This document shows positions 1-8,570 of a DNA stretch of 64,000 bases, in pieces (within the stretch, counting starts at the first letter, position 1; each line of letters opens with the position of its first letter). This DNA comes from Deltaproteobacteria bacterium (lineage in GTDB: Bacteria; Desulfobacterota; Desulfobulbia; Desulfobulbales; SURF-16): the NCBI GenBank assembly GCA_016219175.1, contig JACRCD010000025.1:1-64000 (forward strand), given 5' to 3'. A model generated the notes under the pieces. It did not search any database and was not told where the DNA came from. It saw only the letters and a list, made by a program, of their open reading frames with translations. Both the position numbers and the translations under genes were made by a program.

Positions 1-141
1 GACAAAGCCCGGATGGCTAAGTAACAAAATTCGATATACAAGGCGTAGTGTATTTTTGAGAGTGAGGCTATACATGTGGTATGCCGAACGAACAAAAATG
101 CGCTACAACGCAGTAGATCGGATTTTTTACGACGCCATCAA
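1..141. repeat. MITE-like element, copy 1 (left end cut by window)
   Basis: Nearly identical (one visible mismatch, near position 84) to 12580-12720. It ends in the same right terminal repeat, ATTTTTTACGACGCCATCAA. The left end lies outside the window. It carries no coding capacity of its own. The sequence between it and the small ORF at 266 shows no gene. Confidence 0.85.
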
Positions 142-265
142 TGTTTAGTATGATTTGAAAAGAATCCGGCAAAAGAAATCCAGAATCTTGTTCTTCTAAA
201 ACATCGCTTCCAGGAACTGGCCGGAACCAGCCTGAGCTAAGGCCCGAATGGAGGAGAATTTCTTT

Positions 266-388
266 ATGCGGACGGTAAAAGAAAAAATCACAGAAGTTGT
301 CATGGCTCAGCCGGATGGTGATATCCGAATCCTACTCTCAGGAAATTTGAAGAACTTGTCCATGGCTGATGGCCAGAAAAAGAGGTGA
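266..388 (+). CDS. small 40-aa hypothetical protein upstream of hicBA
   Basis: An ATG preceded by a strong GGAGGAG ribosome-binding site about 9 bases upstream opens a 40-codon frame ending in TGA four bases before the hicB start. The N-terminus (MRTVKEKITEVV, then QPDGDI) loosely resembles the opening of small antitoxin-type proteins of addiction modules, but it is too short for a family assignment. It may be a remnant of a longer gene or a leader peptide coupled to hicB. Translation is supported by the ribosome-binding site and tight spacing only. Confidence 0.45.
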   Translation: MRTVKEKITEVVMAQPDGDIRILLSGNLKNLSMADGQKKR

Positions 389-392
389 TCCA

Positions 393-599
393 ATGAGCAC
401 ATTCACTGCGGTTGTGCATAAAGAAGATGATCTTTACGTGGCGGAATGCCCCGAAGTGGGAACAGCCAGCCAGGGGGAGACCATTGAGGAAGCAGTGAGA
501 AATCTTCAGGAAGCGACGGAGTTGTATCTTGAGGAATTTCCCATGAAACAGGCCTATCGCCCCATCCTCACCACCTTCGAAATTCCTGCGCATGCCTGA
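393..599 (+). CDS. hicB: HicB-family antitoxin
   Basis: A 68-aa protein with the HicB partial RNase H-like fold signature: an N-terminal strand with TAVVHKEDD, then YVAECPEVG, then SQGET and the helix EEAVRNLQEATELYLEE. The ATG at 393 is preferred over the in-frame ATG at 369 because AGAGGTG lies just upstream and the HicB fold starts there. It overlaps hicA by 8 bases, so the two are translationally coupled. The antitoxin-first order occurs in many hicBA loci. By family knowledge it would bind and neutralise HicA and repress its own promoter. No C-terminal DNA-binding domain is visible, so repression may need a partner. Confidence 0.85.
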   Translation: MSTFTAVVHKEDDLYVAECPEVGTASQGETIEEAVRNLQEATELYLEEFPMKQAYRPILTTFEIPAHA

Positions 600-816
600 G
601 TTGCCAAAAATCTCAGGCGATGAAGCCATAAAGGCATTTAAAAAGCTCGGATTCGATCAGGTACGCCAGAAAGGCAGCCATGTTGTGATGCGCCGGGAAG
701 ACAAGGGGTGTGTCATTCCCCGGCACAAAGAACTTGCCGTCGGCACTCTCAAAAGCGCTATCAAGCAGGCCGGCATCGCGGTTGACGAATTTATTGCCGC
801 CTGCGAAGGAAAATAG
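592..816 (+). CDS. hicA: HicA-family mRNA interferase toxin
   Basis: A 74-aa protein of typical HicA length with the double-stranded RNA-binding-like fold. It has the usual N-terminal region (ISGDEAIKAFKKLGF), the catalytic region QKGSHVVMRR carrying the family His, and the C-terminal helix GTLKSAIKQAGI. HicA toxins cleave mRNA and tmRNA and are held inactive by HicB. The gene overlaps hicB and is followed by a rho-independent terminator at 912, so the unit is self-contained. All expected residues are present and nothing suggests inactivation. Confidence 0.9.
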   Translation: MPELPKISGDEAIKAFKKLGFDQVRQKGSHVVMRREDKGCVIPRHKELAVGTLKSAIKQAGIAVDEFIAACEGK

Positions 817-911
817 CTGCGGAGGGTCTGACGTGCCCGGGCTCCAGCCGCTGCCGCGTCCAGAGTTTATCCCGCGCTGTTTGCGGGGCTCGCAGCCCGT
901 CTTTATTGATC

Positions 912-946
912 AGCCCCAAACCTTCCATGGTCACGGGGCTTTTTTG
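912..946 (+). terminator. rho-independent terminator after hicA
   Basis: Stem AGCCCC/GGGGCT (912-917 with 935-940) followed by a run of T. It lies about 95 bases after the hicA stop. Confidence 0.6.
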
Positions 947-959
947 AGGGAAAATCAAT

Positions 960-993
960 AAAAAAAAGCGAATTATAAAATTCATAATTCGCT
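960..993 (-). terminator. terminator of tRNA-Pro (minus strand)
   Basis: A perfect 10-bp stem, AGCGAATTAT/ATAATTCGCT (967-976 with 984-993), with a 7-base loop. Read on the minus strand it is followed by a T tract (A run on plus at 960-967). It sits directly downstream of the tRNA gene. Confidence 0.8.
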
Positions 994-1010
994 GTAATTT
1001 ACGACTGTTA

Positions 1011-1088
<78 letters not shown>

Positions 1089-1115
1089 ACTGTGCAAAAC
1101 AAATGAGAGGAATCA

Positions 1116-1142
1116 ATTATCATTATGCTTGCCTTCCGTCAA
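1116..1142 (-). promoter_or_regulatory. putative sigma-70 promoter of tRNA-Pro
   Basis: On the minus strand TTGACG (1142-1137) is followed by GATAAT (1121-1116) with a short 15-base spacer, about 28 bases upstream of the mature tRNA. The spacer is sub-optimal. Confidence 0.45.
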
Positions 1143-1204
1143 GAAAAATTCAGAAGTTATCCGGGAAAAATGATAAAAACAAAAAGTTTTCTTATTTAAA
1201 ATGG

Positions 1205-1233
1205 TTGACGGCTGAAAAGCAAGTTGCTATATT
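1205..1233 (+). promoter_or_regulatory. sigma-70 promoter of tRNA-Asn
   Basis: TTGACG (1205-1210), a 17-base spacer and TATATT (1228-1233) lie 22 bases upstream of the tRNA 5' end, a near-consensus arrangement for a stable RNA gene. Confidence 0.75.
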
Positions 1234-1255
1234 TGCCGCTTCCAAGAGCACCCAT

Positions 1256-1331
<76 letters not shown>

Positions 1332-1340
1332 AGAAATATC

Positions 1341-1376
1341 AAGGAGTTACGATAAATATCGTAACTCCTTTTTTTA
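1341..1376 (+). terminator. strong terminator after tRNA-Asn
   Basis: A near-perfect 14-bp stem (AAGGAGTTACGATA with TATCGTAACTCCTT) followed by a T run at 1369-1375. The T run touches the stop codon of the convergent minus-strand acyltransferase gene. Confidence 0.9.
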
Positions 1377-2255
1377 TTGCTTTTTTGATAAGATGAAGCG
1401 ATCAAAGTGATACCACTCGAAGGGATGCTCACGCAGCATCTTCTCCAGCAGATCAGCATACTGCTGGGCAGCTCCGGCAATGGCTTCCGCTCGCTGCCCG
1501 CGGGAGTGGGGCCTGATTTCAATGGGGTCCGACAGGGTGAAGCGATAGTTGTTTTCCCCGGCCCGGAAGGCAAAAAAGACAAAAAGCGGCGCCCCGGAGA
1601 CCAGGGAAAAGACATAAGGCGCTTCCGGCAAATAGGCATCATGCCCCAGAAATGAAACGCGGACCTGGCGCTGATCGCTGCGCCAGACGATATCGCCCGT
1701 CATGGACACCACCCCGCCGGCCTGCAGAAAACGGATGCCCTCCACGGCGGAAAAGGGCGAACCGGTCCCCTGATCGACACCGATGATGGTGATCCCGGCC
1801 CGGCGCAGGTCCTCTTTCTGTATGTGTTCCACCCCCTCTTTTTCTTTTCTGCCCATATACAGAAGGAGCTTCATATCCTTCTTCTGCTGCCGGAGCAATC
1901 TGGCCGCCATTTCCCAGTTCCCCAGGTGGGACATGAGAAGAATACCGCCCTCTCTGCCGATAACGGCTTCAAGCTTTTCCCAGCCCTGGGAGGTGAAGGT
2001 TGTTGTATCGGTGCGGCTCGCCAGAAAACGGTCAAGATGGATGGTGGTGAAATTCTGATACTGTCTGAAGGCGCACCACAGGTGATAGAGGTTTCCTTTA
2101 TCGGGAAAGAGAACTCCATAAAAACGCCGGCTTATCCCAACCTTACCGGAAAAGAAAAAATAACCCGCCGCGATGGCCCGCGAGGTGACCACCAGCAACC
2201 AGGGACCGCACAGTTTTGTCAGCCGGATAAGCAGCCTGTACCAGAAAGACCTCAT
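1374..2255 (-). CDS. LpxL/HtrB-family lysophospholipid acyltransferase
   Basis: A 293-aa protein with an N-terminal hydrophobic anchor and the acyltransferase motif SHLGNWE (H-x4-E type) near residue 110, followed by DQGTGSP and FLGHDAYLPEAP segments typical of the LpxL/MsbB superfamily. It would move an acyl chain from ACP or CoA to a membrane acceptor. Its start overlaps the GT2 gene by 4 bases (ATGA). In aryl polyene clusters a single protein (ApeJ type) joins GT2 and acyltransferase domains; here the two functions look split into adjacent coupled genes. It is the last gene of the minus-strand operon from 9750. A true lipid A acyltransferase role is possible but less likely in this context. 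Confidence 0.8.
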   Translation of the reverse strand: MRSFWYRLLIRLTKLCGPWLLVVTSRAIAAGYFFFSGKVGISRRFYGVLFPDKGNLYHLWCAFRQYQNFTTIHLDRFLASRTDTTTFTSQGWEKLEAVIGREGGILLMSHLGNWEMAARLLRQQKKDMKLLLYMGRKEKEGVEHIQKEDLRRAGITIIGVDQGTGSPFSAVEGIRFLQAGGVVSMTGDIVWRSDQRQVRVSFLGHDAYLPEAPYVFSLVSGAPLFVFFAFRAGENNYRFTLSDPIEIRPHSRGQRAEAIAGAAQQYADLLEKMLREHPFEWYHFDRFILSKKQ

Positions 2256-2953
2256 CGCCGGAACACCCCGAGAAGCCGCGTAAGAATAAGCCGGCTGAAG
2301 GTGGCGGAATTACGCCAGAAATCGACCCACGGCCGAAAGTGGCTGACCCGTTCTCCTCCGGCCTGATAAACAACCCGCACCGGCGCCTCAATGATAGCGA
2401 TCCCCCTCTGCCTGGCCCTGACCAGAACCTCCACTTCGAACTGGTAGCGCCTGGCCTTGACCCCGAGTTGCAGGGATTCAGGCAGCGGATAGAGCCGGAA
2501 ACCCGACTGGGAATCCGAGATGAACGGGCCGCCTGAAACCCATACCCAGAAGTTGGAAAAACCGCGGCCGAACCGGCTGGTCCAGGGCACGTTTTCTCCC
2601 GCCATTCCCTGCCGGCTGCCAACGACAATGACCCGCCTGTTCCCGGGCGCCGCCAGAAGCAGGGAGCGGGCATCCTCAGGGAGGTGTTGACCGTCTCCGT
2701 CAATGGTGATGGCCCAGGTGCAGTTCTGTTCCGCCGCCGCGGTAAAACCGGTGAGCAGGGCCGCCCCCTTGCCCCGGTTGATGGCATGGCGGATAACGGA
2801 GATTCCTTCTATTTTGTTAATAATATCGGGAGATGAATCGGTTGAGCCGTCGTCAACGACAATGACGGGCAGATCAAGATGCAGGGCCTGGCGGATCACC
2901 TCGCCAATCTGCCCGCCGTGATTATAAACCGGAATGATGACCGCGCCTTTCAT
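2252..2953 (-). CDS. GT2-family glycosyltransferase (dolichol-phosphate mannosyltransferase-like)
   Basis: A 233-aa protein with the GT-A signature: N-terminal IIPVYNHGG, VVDDGSTDSS (nucleotide-binding Asp), NRGKGAALLTG and DGDGQH (the metal-binding DxD region). There is no long hydrophobic tail, only a hydrophobic C-terminal patch, so it is probably membrane-associated through partners. It is coupled to the following acyltransferase by a 4-base overlap and starts just after the FakAB-like gene. By analogy with APE clusters it would glycosylate the polyene or lipid head before export. The sugar donor cannot be read from sequence. Confidence 0.85.
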   Translation of the reverse strand: MKGAVIIPVYNHGGQIGEVIRQALHLDLPVIVVDDGSTDSSPDIINKIEGISVIRHAINRGKGAALLTGFTAAAEQNCTWAITIDGDGQHLPEDARSLLLAAPGNRRVIVVGSRQGMAGENVPWTSRFGRGFSNFWVWVSGGPFISDSQSGFRLYPLPESLQLGVKARRYQFEVEVLVRARQRGIAIIEAPVRVVYQAGGERVSHFRPWVDFWRNSATFSRLILTRLLGVFRR

Positions 2954-2954
2954 C

Positions 2955-4664
2955 TCACCTGCCTCCCGCCCAAGCCAGGGACCAGGTTCCCGGGCCCATG
3001 TGCACCCCGGAGGTCAGAGACAGGGCAGTGAGCAGAATTTCCGCGCGCGGCAGCAGCTCCCGCACCTTGGGCTGCATCGTTTCGGCCACCCATTGTTCAT
3101 TGTCGGAGTATTGCAGCATGATGACGGGAGCGGCGGAAAGGGCAAATTCTTTGCGCAGCCTCTCCAGCGCAAAAGCCAGCTGTCCCTTGCGGCTGCGGAC
3201 CACGCCCGCCTTGCGCACCCCCTCTCTGGCCGGGCTGATCACGGGTTTCAGGTGGAGCAGACCGGCCAGGAAACCTCCTGCCGTTGAAACCCTTCCTCCG
3301 GCCACAAGGTATTGCAATTGATCGATAAAAACATATTCCTGGCATCCCGCCAGGATCTTCCCGGCAAATTCCACCACATCATCGGGACTGGCGGCATGTT
3401 CGGCATAGCGGGCGGTGAGTAGAGCGACGAGGCCCAGCCGGCCGGAGGCAGCCCCTGTATCCACCACCTCCAGCAGATTGTCCGCATCGTTTTCTTCTTG
3501 CCAGCGCCTGGCAATGTCATAATTGCCCGTGTAAATGGAACCGGCGCAGAGGTAAAGGGTGCGGCCGAAGCGCTGACACACGCTCTGATAGCAGTGATGC
3601 CGCTCAAAAACGGAGGCCTGGGCCGTGGTTACCTTGCTGCCCCGGCGCATGAGGGCATAGATGTCCGCCGGAGAACAGAGGCTTTCCGGCCTGCTGCTGT
3701 CGTCAGCCAGGATGTAGCTGTCAAGCAGGGTGATGCCGTGGCGCCTGGCCATCTCCCTGGTAATCGAGCCCGCGGCATCAGTCATGATGTGCAGCGCCTG
3801 TTTTCGCGCAGGTTGGGCAAACCTGGCAAGACCCCCGGCATCGATCGCTTCATCGGACCAGTGGACGATTTCCCCCAGCGCGGAAAGCCGGGCTCGCAGC
3901 TGCCGCCGGTCGGCAGTATGAATATGCACCTTCAGCCCCGTCTCGGCCGCAAGCGCCACCACGCTGTCACCCAAGGCTGCCAGGCTTTTGTCTGCCCCGG
4001 CCTGATTGCCCCCGGTATCAATGACCGCATTCACACAGTAGCTGTCCGTGGGCTTGGCCTGAAAAGCGGCATTTACGGCAAGCTTGCCGGCAAACAACTC
4101 AAGGATGGAGGCGGAGGCCATTGTCTGCCCGGCAAGCTGCCTGAAAAACCCCTCAAAGAAGGCAAACATGCCCAGGGCGCCGGCATCCACGACCCCTGCC
4201 CGTCTGAGATCGGGCAGCATCCGGGAAGTAGCCAGGACCGTTTTATGCAACTCCTTGCAGAGCAAAGGATAGAGCTGTATCGGCTCGGTTTTCCCGCCCA
4301 GGGTTGCGGCGAGAGAGTCAAAGACATCGAGCATGGTGCCGGCCCGAGGTCTGACCAGGGCCTGCCATGCCTTTTCCCTTCCCCGCGCCGCATAGCCGGC
4401 CAGGTCAGCAAAGTCCCGCGCCCGGCAGAACTCCCGGAAAAAGGCTGCTGCTATATTGCCGGAGTTGCCGATGGCGCACCGGGCAAGCAGATCTCCGGTG
4501 CGGGCCGCCTCCGCCGCCAGGTCCCGCAAGGGAACCAGGCTGAGCCGCAGATTAACCCCGGTGTCACCGTCCGCCACGGGAAACACATTAATCCGGTCCA
4601 GGAGATCCGCCCAGACGGACAGATTATGGTAACCGGTCGCCAAGGCCCTGTGCATGTCGCTCAT
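2955..4664 (-). CDS. FakA-FakB-like fusion: Dak2/DhaL kinase domain plus DegV fatty-acid-binding domain
   Basis: A 569-aa protein. Residues 1-190 are a DhaL/Dak2 domain with the nucleotide-binding motif NVFPVADGDTG (residues 26-36). Residues about 200-285 resemble the FakA middle domain (GLKVHIHTAD). Residues about 290-569 are a DegV/FakB-type fatty-acid-binding domain (IMTDAAGSI, TTAQAS, VVDTGAASG, GGRVSTAGG). In Gram-positive bacteria FakA and FakB are separate proteins that phosphorylate free fatty acids to acyl-phosphates. Here kinase and binder are in one chain, next to an AMP-ligase and acyltransferases, which suggests activation or recycling of a free acyl chain of this pathway. It overlaps the AMP-ligase gene by 4 bases. 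Activity is inferred from domains only. Confidence 0.8.
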   Translation of the reverse strand: MSDMHRALATGYHNLSVWADLLDRINVFPVADGDTGVNLRLSLVPLRDLAAEAARTGDLLARCAIGNSGNIAAAFFREFCRARDFADLAGYAARGREKAWQALVRPRAGTMLDVFDSLAATLGGKTEPIQLYPLLCKELHKTVLATSRMLPDLRRAGVVDAGALGMFAFFEGFFRQLAGQTMASASILELFAGKLAVNAAFQAKPTDSYCVNAVIDTGGNQAGADKSLAALGDSVVALAAETGLKVHIHTADRRQLRARLSALGEIVHWSDEAIDAGGLARFAQPARKQALHIMTDAAGSITREMARRHGITLLDSYILADDSSRPESLCSPADIYALMRRGSKVTTAQASVFERHHCYQSVCQRFGRTLYLCAGSIYTGNYDIARRWQEENDADNLLEVVDTGAASGRLGLVALLTARYAEHAASPDDVVEFAGKILAGCQEYVFIDQLQYLVAGGRVSTAGGFLAGLLHLKPVISPAREGVRKAGVVRSRKGQLAFALERLRKEFALSAAPVIMLQYSDNEQWVAETMQPKVRELLPRAEILLTALSLTSGVHMGPGTWSLAWAGGR

Positions 4665-6019
4665 GATTCAAAAAGACGGCGGATCGCATCCCGGTCGTAT
4701 TTGCCGTTCTCCTTCACCGGGATACTCCTGACGATTCGAATCAGACGCGGCAGGGCATATGATTCCAGCGAAACAGCCAACCTCTTTTTGATCACGTCCA
4801 TATCCACCGCCACTCCCTGAATCAGCGCGGCGAGCCGGGATTCACGTCCGCCGGCCACGGGCAGGGCTATAACCACGCAGTCCCTGACCGAAGGTTCTTT
4901 TTTGATGATGGCGCGTACTTCCTCCAGATCAACCCGTTTCCCTCCCACCTTGGACACCCCGTCGATCCGCCCCATCAGGATGAAACCATTGGTTCCGCAG
5001 GGCTTTACCCGGTCACCGCCCATAAAAAAACCGTCCTCTTCCCGGGGGAGACCCGGGGAAAGAAAGGGGGACGCCACGCAGATGCGGTCATCTTTGATCT
5101 TCCAGGAAACAAGGGGGAAGGGGGTAAAATGTGTTTCCCCCAGGAACCTGTTTCTGGTGGCAATGCCGCCGGTTTCCGTGGAGCCGTACACCTCCGCGAT
5201 GCCCACCTTATTGTCACGATAAAATGCTTCATTGTCTTCCGCATCGAGCATCCCGGCCGAGGAAAAGGCGAGCCGGAGAGGGCAATCCGCAAGGTTTCTG
5301 CCGCGCAGGGCCCGGTAGTGGGCGGGGATGCTGGCCAGAAGGGTGGCCCCCTGTTCGCGTATGACGTCAGCTATCTCCCCCGGGAAGGAAGGGGTACCCG
5401 CCATGACCGTTGCCGAAGAGACCAGGGGCAGGAGAACGGAAAAAAGCAGGCCATAGATATGATAAGGCGGCATGGTGGCCACAATACGGTCTTTTTCCGT
5501 TACCTTGAAGTAGCGGGAAAGGGCAAAGCCTTCGCCGAAGATATTCTCCGCTGTTTTGGCCCAGACCTGGGGCGCGCCGGTGCTGCCCCCGGTGAAAATT
5601 TTCAGCAATTCCCGGCCCGGCAGGCCTGGGGTAGCCGTGGCGAGCCCGACCGGATTTGCCTGTTGAGGAGAGATGACCGTGACGCCCTCTGGAAACTCCC
5701 TGGCGCCGTCGGCAATGGCCGTGGTGAAGCCGGTGAGTTTCCGCAGCCGGGCCAGGGCCTGGGCGGAAAAGGAATAGGGCAGGAGCAGCGGCGGGCCCCC
5801 GGCAAGGGCGGACAGCAGGGCCGCGGCCATGACAGCCTTGTTATCGGAGGCAAGACAGACGGATTCTCCTTGATACCCCGGCCGGTTAAAAGCGGCGCGC
5901 AACCCGGCTGCCATGGCATAGACTTCGCCGAAGGTGGGGCCGGAGCGGATAAACTCCCGGTCCGGAAACCTCGGACCCTGTAAGAGATTTTTTATGGCGG
6001 CATCAATACCCATCAACAC
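4661..6019 (-). CDS. AMP-dependent acyl/aryl-ACP synthetase (ANL superfamily, APE AMP-ligase-like)
   Basis: A 452-aa ANL adenylation enzyme. It has a P-loop FTGGSTGAP at 142-150 (with Q in place of the usual final Lys), an A5-type motif YGSTETGG at 278-285, a GRIDGVSKVGGKRVD hinge and the catalytic C-terminal Lys in KENGKYDR near residue 440. It is shorter than typical acyl-CoA synthetases (about 550 aa) and matches the AMP-ligases of aryl polyene clusters. It would activate a starter acid or free acyl chain for loading on an ACP. It is coupled to the downstream FakAB-like gene by an ATGA overlap, so two acyl-activation routes are co-expressed. Confidence 0.85.
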   Translation of the reverse strand: MLMGIDAAIKNLLQGPRFPDREFIRSGPTFGEVYAMAAGLRAAFNRPGYQGESVCLASDNKAVMAAALLSALAGGPPLLLPYSFSAQALARLRKLTGFTTAIADGAREFPEGVTVISPQQANPVGLATATPGLPGRELLKIFTGGSTGAPQVWAKTAENIFGEGFALSRYFKVTEKDRIVATMPPYHIYGLLFSVLLPLVSSATVMAGTPSFPGEIADVIREQGATLLASIPAHYRALRGRNLADCPLRLAFSSAGMLDAEDNEAFYRDNKVGIAEVYGSTETGGIATRNRFLGETHFTPFPLVSWKIKDDRICVASPFLSPGLPREEDGFFMGGDRVKPCGTNGFILMGRIDGVSKVGGKRVDLEEVRAIIKKEPSVRDCVVIALPVAGGRESRLAALIQGVAVDMDVIKKRLAVSLESYALPRLIRIVRSIPVKENGKYDRDAIRRLFES

Positions 6020-6031
6020 GTTTCGGCCATC

Positions 6032-7297
6032 CTACCTGTTAACCGCCCTGCCGAACGACTGACCGGCCAGGCTTCTGTCCCGCGGCTTGAAGGTGTTGTC
6101 CGCCATCTCCTTCTGCACCACCTGTTGAAACAGCTTCACCATTTTGATCTTCTGCGATTCATCCTGATAAAAGGTGTCCCAGGCATAGGCGAGCAGTTCC
6201 TGCAGCCTTTCCGGGCTCATGTGTTTGGGTTGAAACACCACCTTGTCCGCGGAAAAGTCATTCCAGTCATGGGAGAGGAGGCGATTCTGCCCGCTCAGTT
6301 CCGTATAGGCCCTGGTGTGGGGAAAGGGGGTCAGCACCGTGAATTCCGCCAGGTCAAGTTCTATCTCCAGCAGAAAATCGATTAACCGTTTGATAAAATC
6401 CTCGGTATGGGTGTCAAGTCCCAGCAGAATGGTGCCCTCTACCCCGATGCCATGATCATGGTAGCGCCTGATCCGCTCCCTGATGTAATCCGAGGTATCA
6501 AAGACAGCCTGATAGACATACCAGGCCCCGGCCCGGGCAGCCAGGTCAAGAACCTCCGGTTTGTCTTCAATGGGATGGGAGCACCATTTTTTCTTGAGCG
6601 GGATCATTTCCCGGAACAGATCCATCTCCCAATTGGTATCCTGGGCCAGGGAGTTGTCAACGAGGAAGAGTCTATTGTTATCGATGCCGGCCAGCTCTGC
6701 AATCACCTTGTCGATGGGCCGCGGCCGGAATACCCGCCCTCCCAGGTAGGAAACCGCGCACGGATAGCAGTTGAAGCGGCAGCCCCGCGAGGCGTGCACG
6801 AGATCAACCATCTGCACGCCTTTATAGTTGTACAACGTCCGGTTGAGAATATCCCGCCGCGCCGGCCCCACCAGGGCGATATCGGGCCGCTGGTCGAGGA
6901 AATCATAGCATGGCTGCAGCCTGTTCCGCGCAAAATCGGCAAAGACCTGTTCCATGCGGCCTTCGGCCTCGCCGAGAAAGACGGCATCCGCATGCTCCAT
7001 GGTTTCCCGGGCATGCAGCATGGTGGCGATACCGCCAAAGATGACCTTGATCCCTTTTTTCCGGTAGATATCGGCAATCTCCCAGCCCCGTTTGACCTGC
7101 ACGGTCAGCATCATGGAGATGCCGACAAAATCAACATCCTCATCAAAATCTAGGGGTTCCAGGTTCTCATCAACAAAGTCGACGGCAACATGGGCGGGAA
7201 GTGCGGCGGCAAAGACCACCGGACCGTGGGGCGGCAGATGAAACTCGGTCTGCCTGTCCAGCTTGGCCCATTTGGGATAGATCAGTTTAAATTTCAT
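6032..7297 (-). CDS. B12-binding-type radical SAM protein
   Basis: A 421-aa protein with an N-terminal Rossmann-like segment of the B12-binding class (residues 1-130, with VDFVGISMML and VIFGGIATML) followed by a radical SAM core with CRFNCYPC at 173-180 (CX3CX2C). The usual cobalamin-ligand DxHxxG motif is not obvious, so cobalamin binding is uncertain. Related enzymes methylate, cyclise or desaturate unactivated carbons. It sits between the AMP-ligase and the lipoprotein gene in the minus operon. A second B12-type radical SAM protein is at 27836. The substrate is probably ACP-bound or a finished chain, but this is inference. Confidence 0.8.
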   Translation of the reverse strand: MKFKLIYPKWAKLDRQTEFHLPPHGPVVFAAALPAHVAVDFVDENLEPLDFDEDVDFVGISMMLTVQVKRGWEIADIYRKKGIKVIFGGIATMLHARETMEHADAVFLGEAEGRMEQVFADFARNRLQPCYDFLDQRPDIALVGPARRDILNRTLYNYKGVQMVDLVHASRGCRFNCYPCAVSYLGGRVFRPRPIDKVIAELAGIDNNRLFLVDNSLAQDTNWEMDLFREMIPLKKKWCSHPIEDKPEVLDLAARAGAWYVYQAVFDTSDYIRERIRRYHDHGIGVEGTILLGLDTHTEDFIKRLIDFLLEIELDLAEFTVLTPFPHTRAYTELSGQNRLLSHDWNDFSADKVVFQPKHMSPERLQELLAYAWDTFYQDESQKIKMVKLFQQVVQKEMADNTFKPRDRSLAGQSFGRAVNR

Positions 7298-7305
7298 GGA
7301 AGGGG

Positions 7306-7980
7306 TTATCTGTTTAAATTTTCGGCGGTTAACAAGGTCAGCTTCAGCGTGTAGTCCGCCTGGCCGGAATCCTTCAGTTCAAGATAGGCCGGGATCGGGA
7401 TATCGTCTATTTTCCGGCATGACCGGCCGATGAGGGAGCGGTTCCCGGCCAGGGCCGGGGTGAAGGTGTTGATCCGCCAGCAGCCGGCCACTGCCGGCAT
7501 GATATCCGTTATCAGGCCATCAGCCCCGGTAAAGCGGCAAACCGGGACATGGCCGGCCAACCAGCCATAGCGCACATTATCCGTGGCGGGCGCCAGAAAG
7601 ATCATCCGCACATCGCGCATCAATCCCTCGGCAAAACCGGGCTTGTCAAACGGGGACACGGCCCGCCGGACTTCAACCGCCCCATCCCCCCGGCAAACAG
7701 CCTCAAAAAGGGTGAAGCCCTCAATGGTCAGGAGGGCGCAGCCAAACCCATCCCCGTCCAGGCTGGTAAGCCCGATAACCGTGGAGCCGGAGCCGTCCCC
7801 CAGGGAAAAATCAATGGCATGGATGAACTGCCAGCGCCCCCTGGGAAAAATCGCAACACACTCCTCGCCCACCGCTTCATCCTGGGTTGCCGTCATCTCC
7901 GGCATGGCTCGTTGTCTTTCCGCGGCACAGGCGGTAAGACAAAGGAGCAGGATGAAAAAAACGCAAACAGGGGATTTCAT
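7306..7980 (-). CDS. DUF3261-like outer-membrane lipoprotein
   Basis: A 224-aa protein with a lipoprotein signal peptide: hydrophobic FFILLLCL then lipobox LTAC near residue 18. The remainder is beta-rich and secreted. Its position directly after a LolA-like protein in an APE-like gene set, its size and its lipobox match the DUF3261 lipoproteins of aryl polyene clusters. The family name is from context more than from a clear motif. The expected role is receiving or anchoring the exported product at the outer membrane. Its start overlaps the LolA-like gene's stop by 4 bases. Confidence 0.65.
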   Translation of the reverse strand: MKSPVCVFFILLLCLTACAAERQRAMPEMTATQDEAVGEECVAIFPRGRWQFIHAIDFSLGDGSGSTVIGLTSLDGDGFGCALLTIEGFTLFEAVCRGDGAVEVRRAVSPFDKPGFAEGLMRDVRMIFLAPATDNVRYGWLAGHVPVCRFTGADGLITDIMPAVAGCWRINTFTPALAGNRSLIGRSCRKIDDIPIPAYLELKDSGQADYTLKLTLLTAENLNR

Positions 7981-8570
7981 CGGTCAATGAACAGGGCAAC
8001 AGGCATCTCCTGATTGAGGATCCTGTTGCTGAAGGTAAGCCTGGTGTAGGATTCAGGTCCCTCAAAAATAGTCACCTCGTCCAGCAGGCCCTGTTGATCC
8101 GCCAGTTTGAGCTGAATGCTGCTGATGAAGGCGGCAACCCCCTGCTCCCTGGGCGTAAGCAGGACCGTCTGTTTCTCCGGGAACGACACGTTGAACATTT
8201 CGTTGCCGGTAAAGCGTCCGCCAAGCCAATTGGCAATCTCGGCCAGCACCACCTGCATGGAGCCTGGCTGCATACCCTTGTCTTCCCGGAACTCGCCGTC
8301 CTGCTCAATATACTTTTTCACCTTGCCGTTATGCATGAGCAAAACGGAGGCCAGGGGTGATTGGTATTCCCAGCGCAGGGACTGCGGGGCCTGAAAGACA
8401 AAGGCGCCGGTGGAGATCAGGGGGCGGGCGAGGATCTTCAGGTGCTTTTCCTGAACAAAATCAGCCTGGACGGATTGCAGCCGGACAGCGGTTTGCAAAG
8501 CCGCCTCTCCGGCCCGGGACGGAGCGGGCGCCAGCAAGGAGAGAACGATAAGGAGAAAAAACAGTTTCAC
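7977..8570 (-). CDS. LolA-like periplasmic lipoprotein/lipid carrier
   Basis: A 197-aa protein with a cleavable signal peptide (LLIVLSLLAPAPSRAG) and a LolA-type half-barrel: VQADFVQEKHLKIL, then LISTGAFVFQAPQSLRWEY. APE clusters carry a dedicated LolA paralog thought to shuttle the product or lipid across the periplasm to the outer membrane. Here it is flanked by the ketoreductase and the DUF3261-like lipoprotein with a one-base or four-base overlap on each side. It is probably not the housekeeping LolA given this context. Confidence 0.85.
   Translation of the reverse strand: MKLFFLLIVLSLLAPAPSRAGEAALQTAVRLQSVQADFVQEKHLKILARPLISTGAFVFQAPQSLRWEYQSPLASVLLMHNGKVKKYIEQDGEFREDKGMQPGSMQVVLAEIANWLGGRFTGNEMFNVSFPEKQTVLLTPREQGVAAFISSIQLKLADQQGLLDEVTIFEGPESYTRLTFSNRILNQEMPVALFIDR

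Noticed and set aside
3498-4820. long plus-strand frame of 440 codons opposite the FakAB-like gene
   Set aside because: Antisense shadow of a GC-rich gene: rich in Gly, Pro and Arg with no domain.
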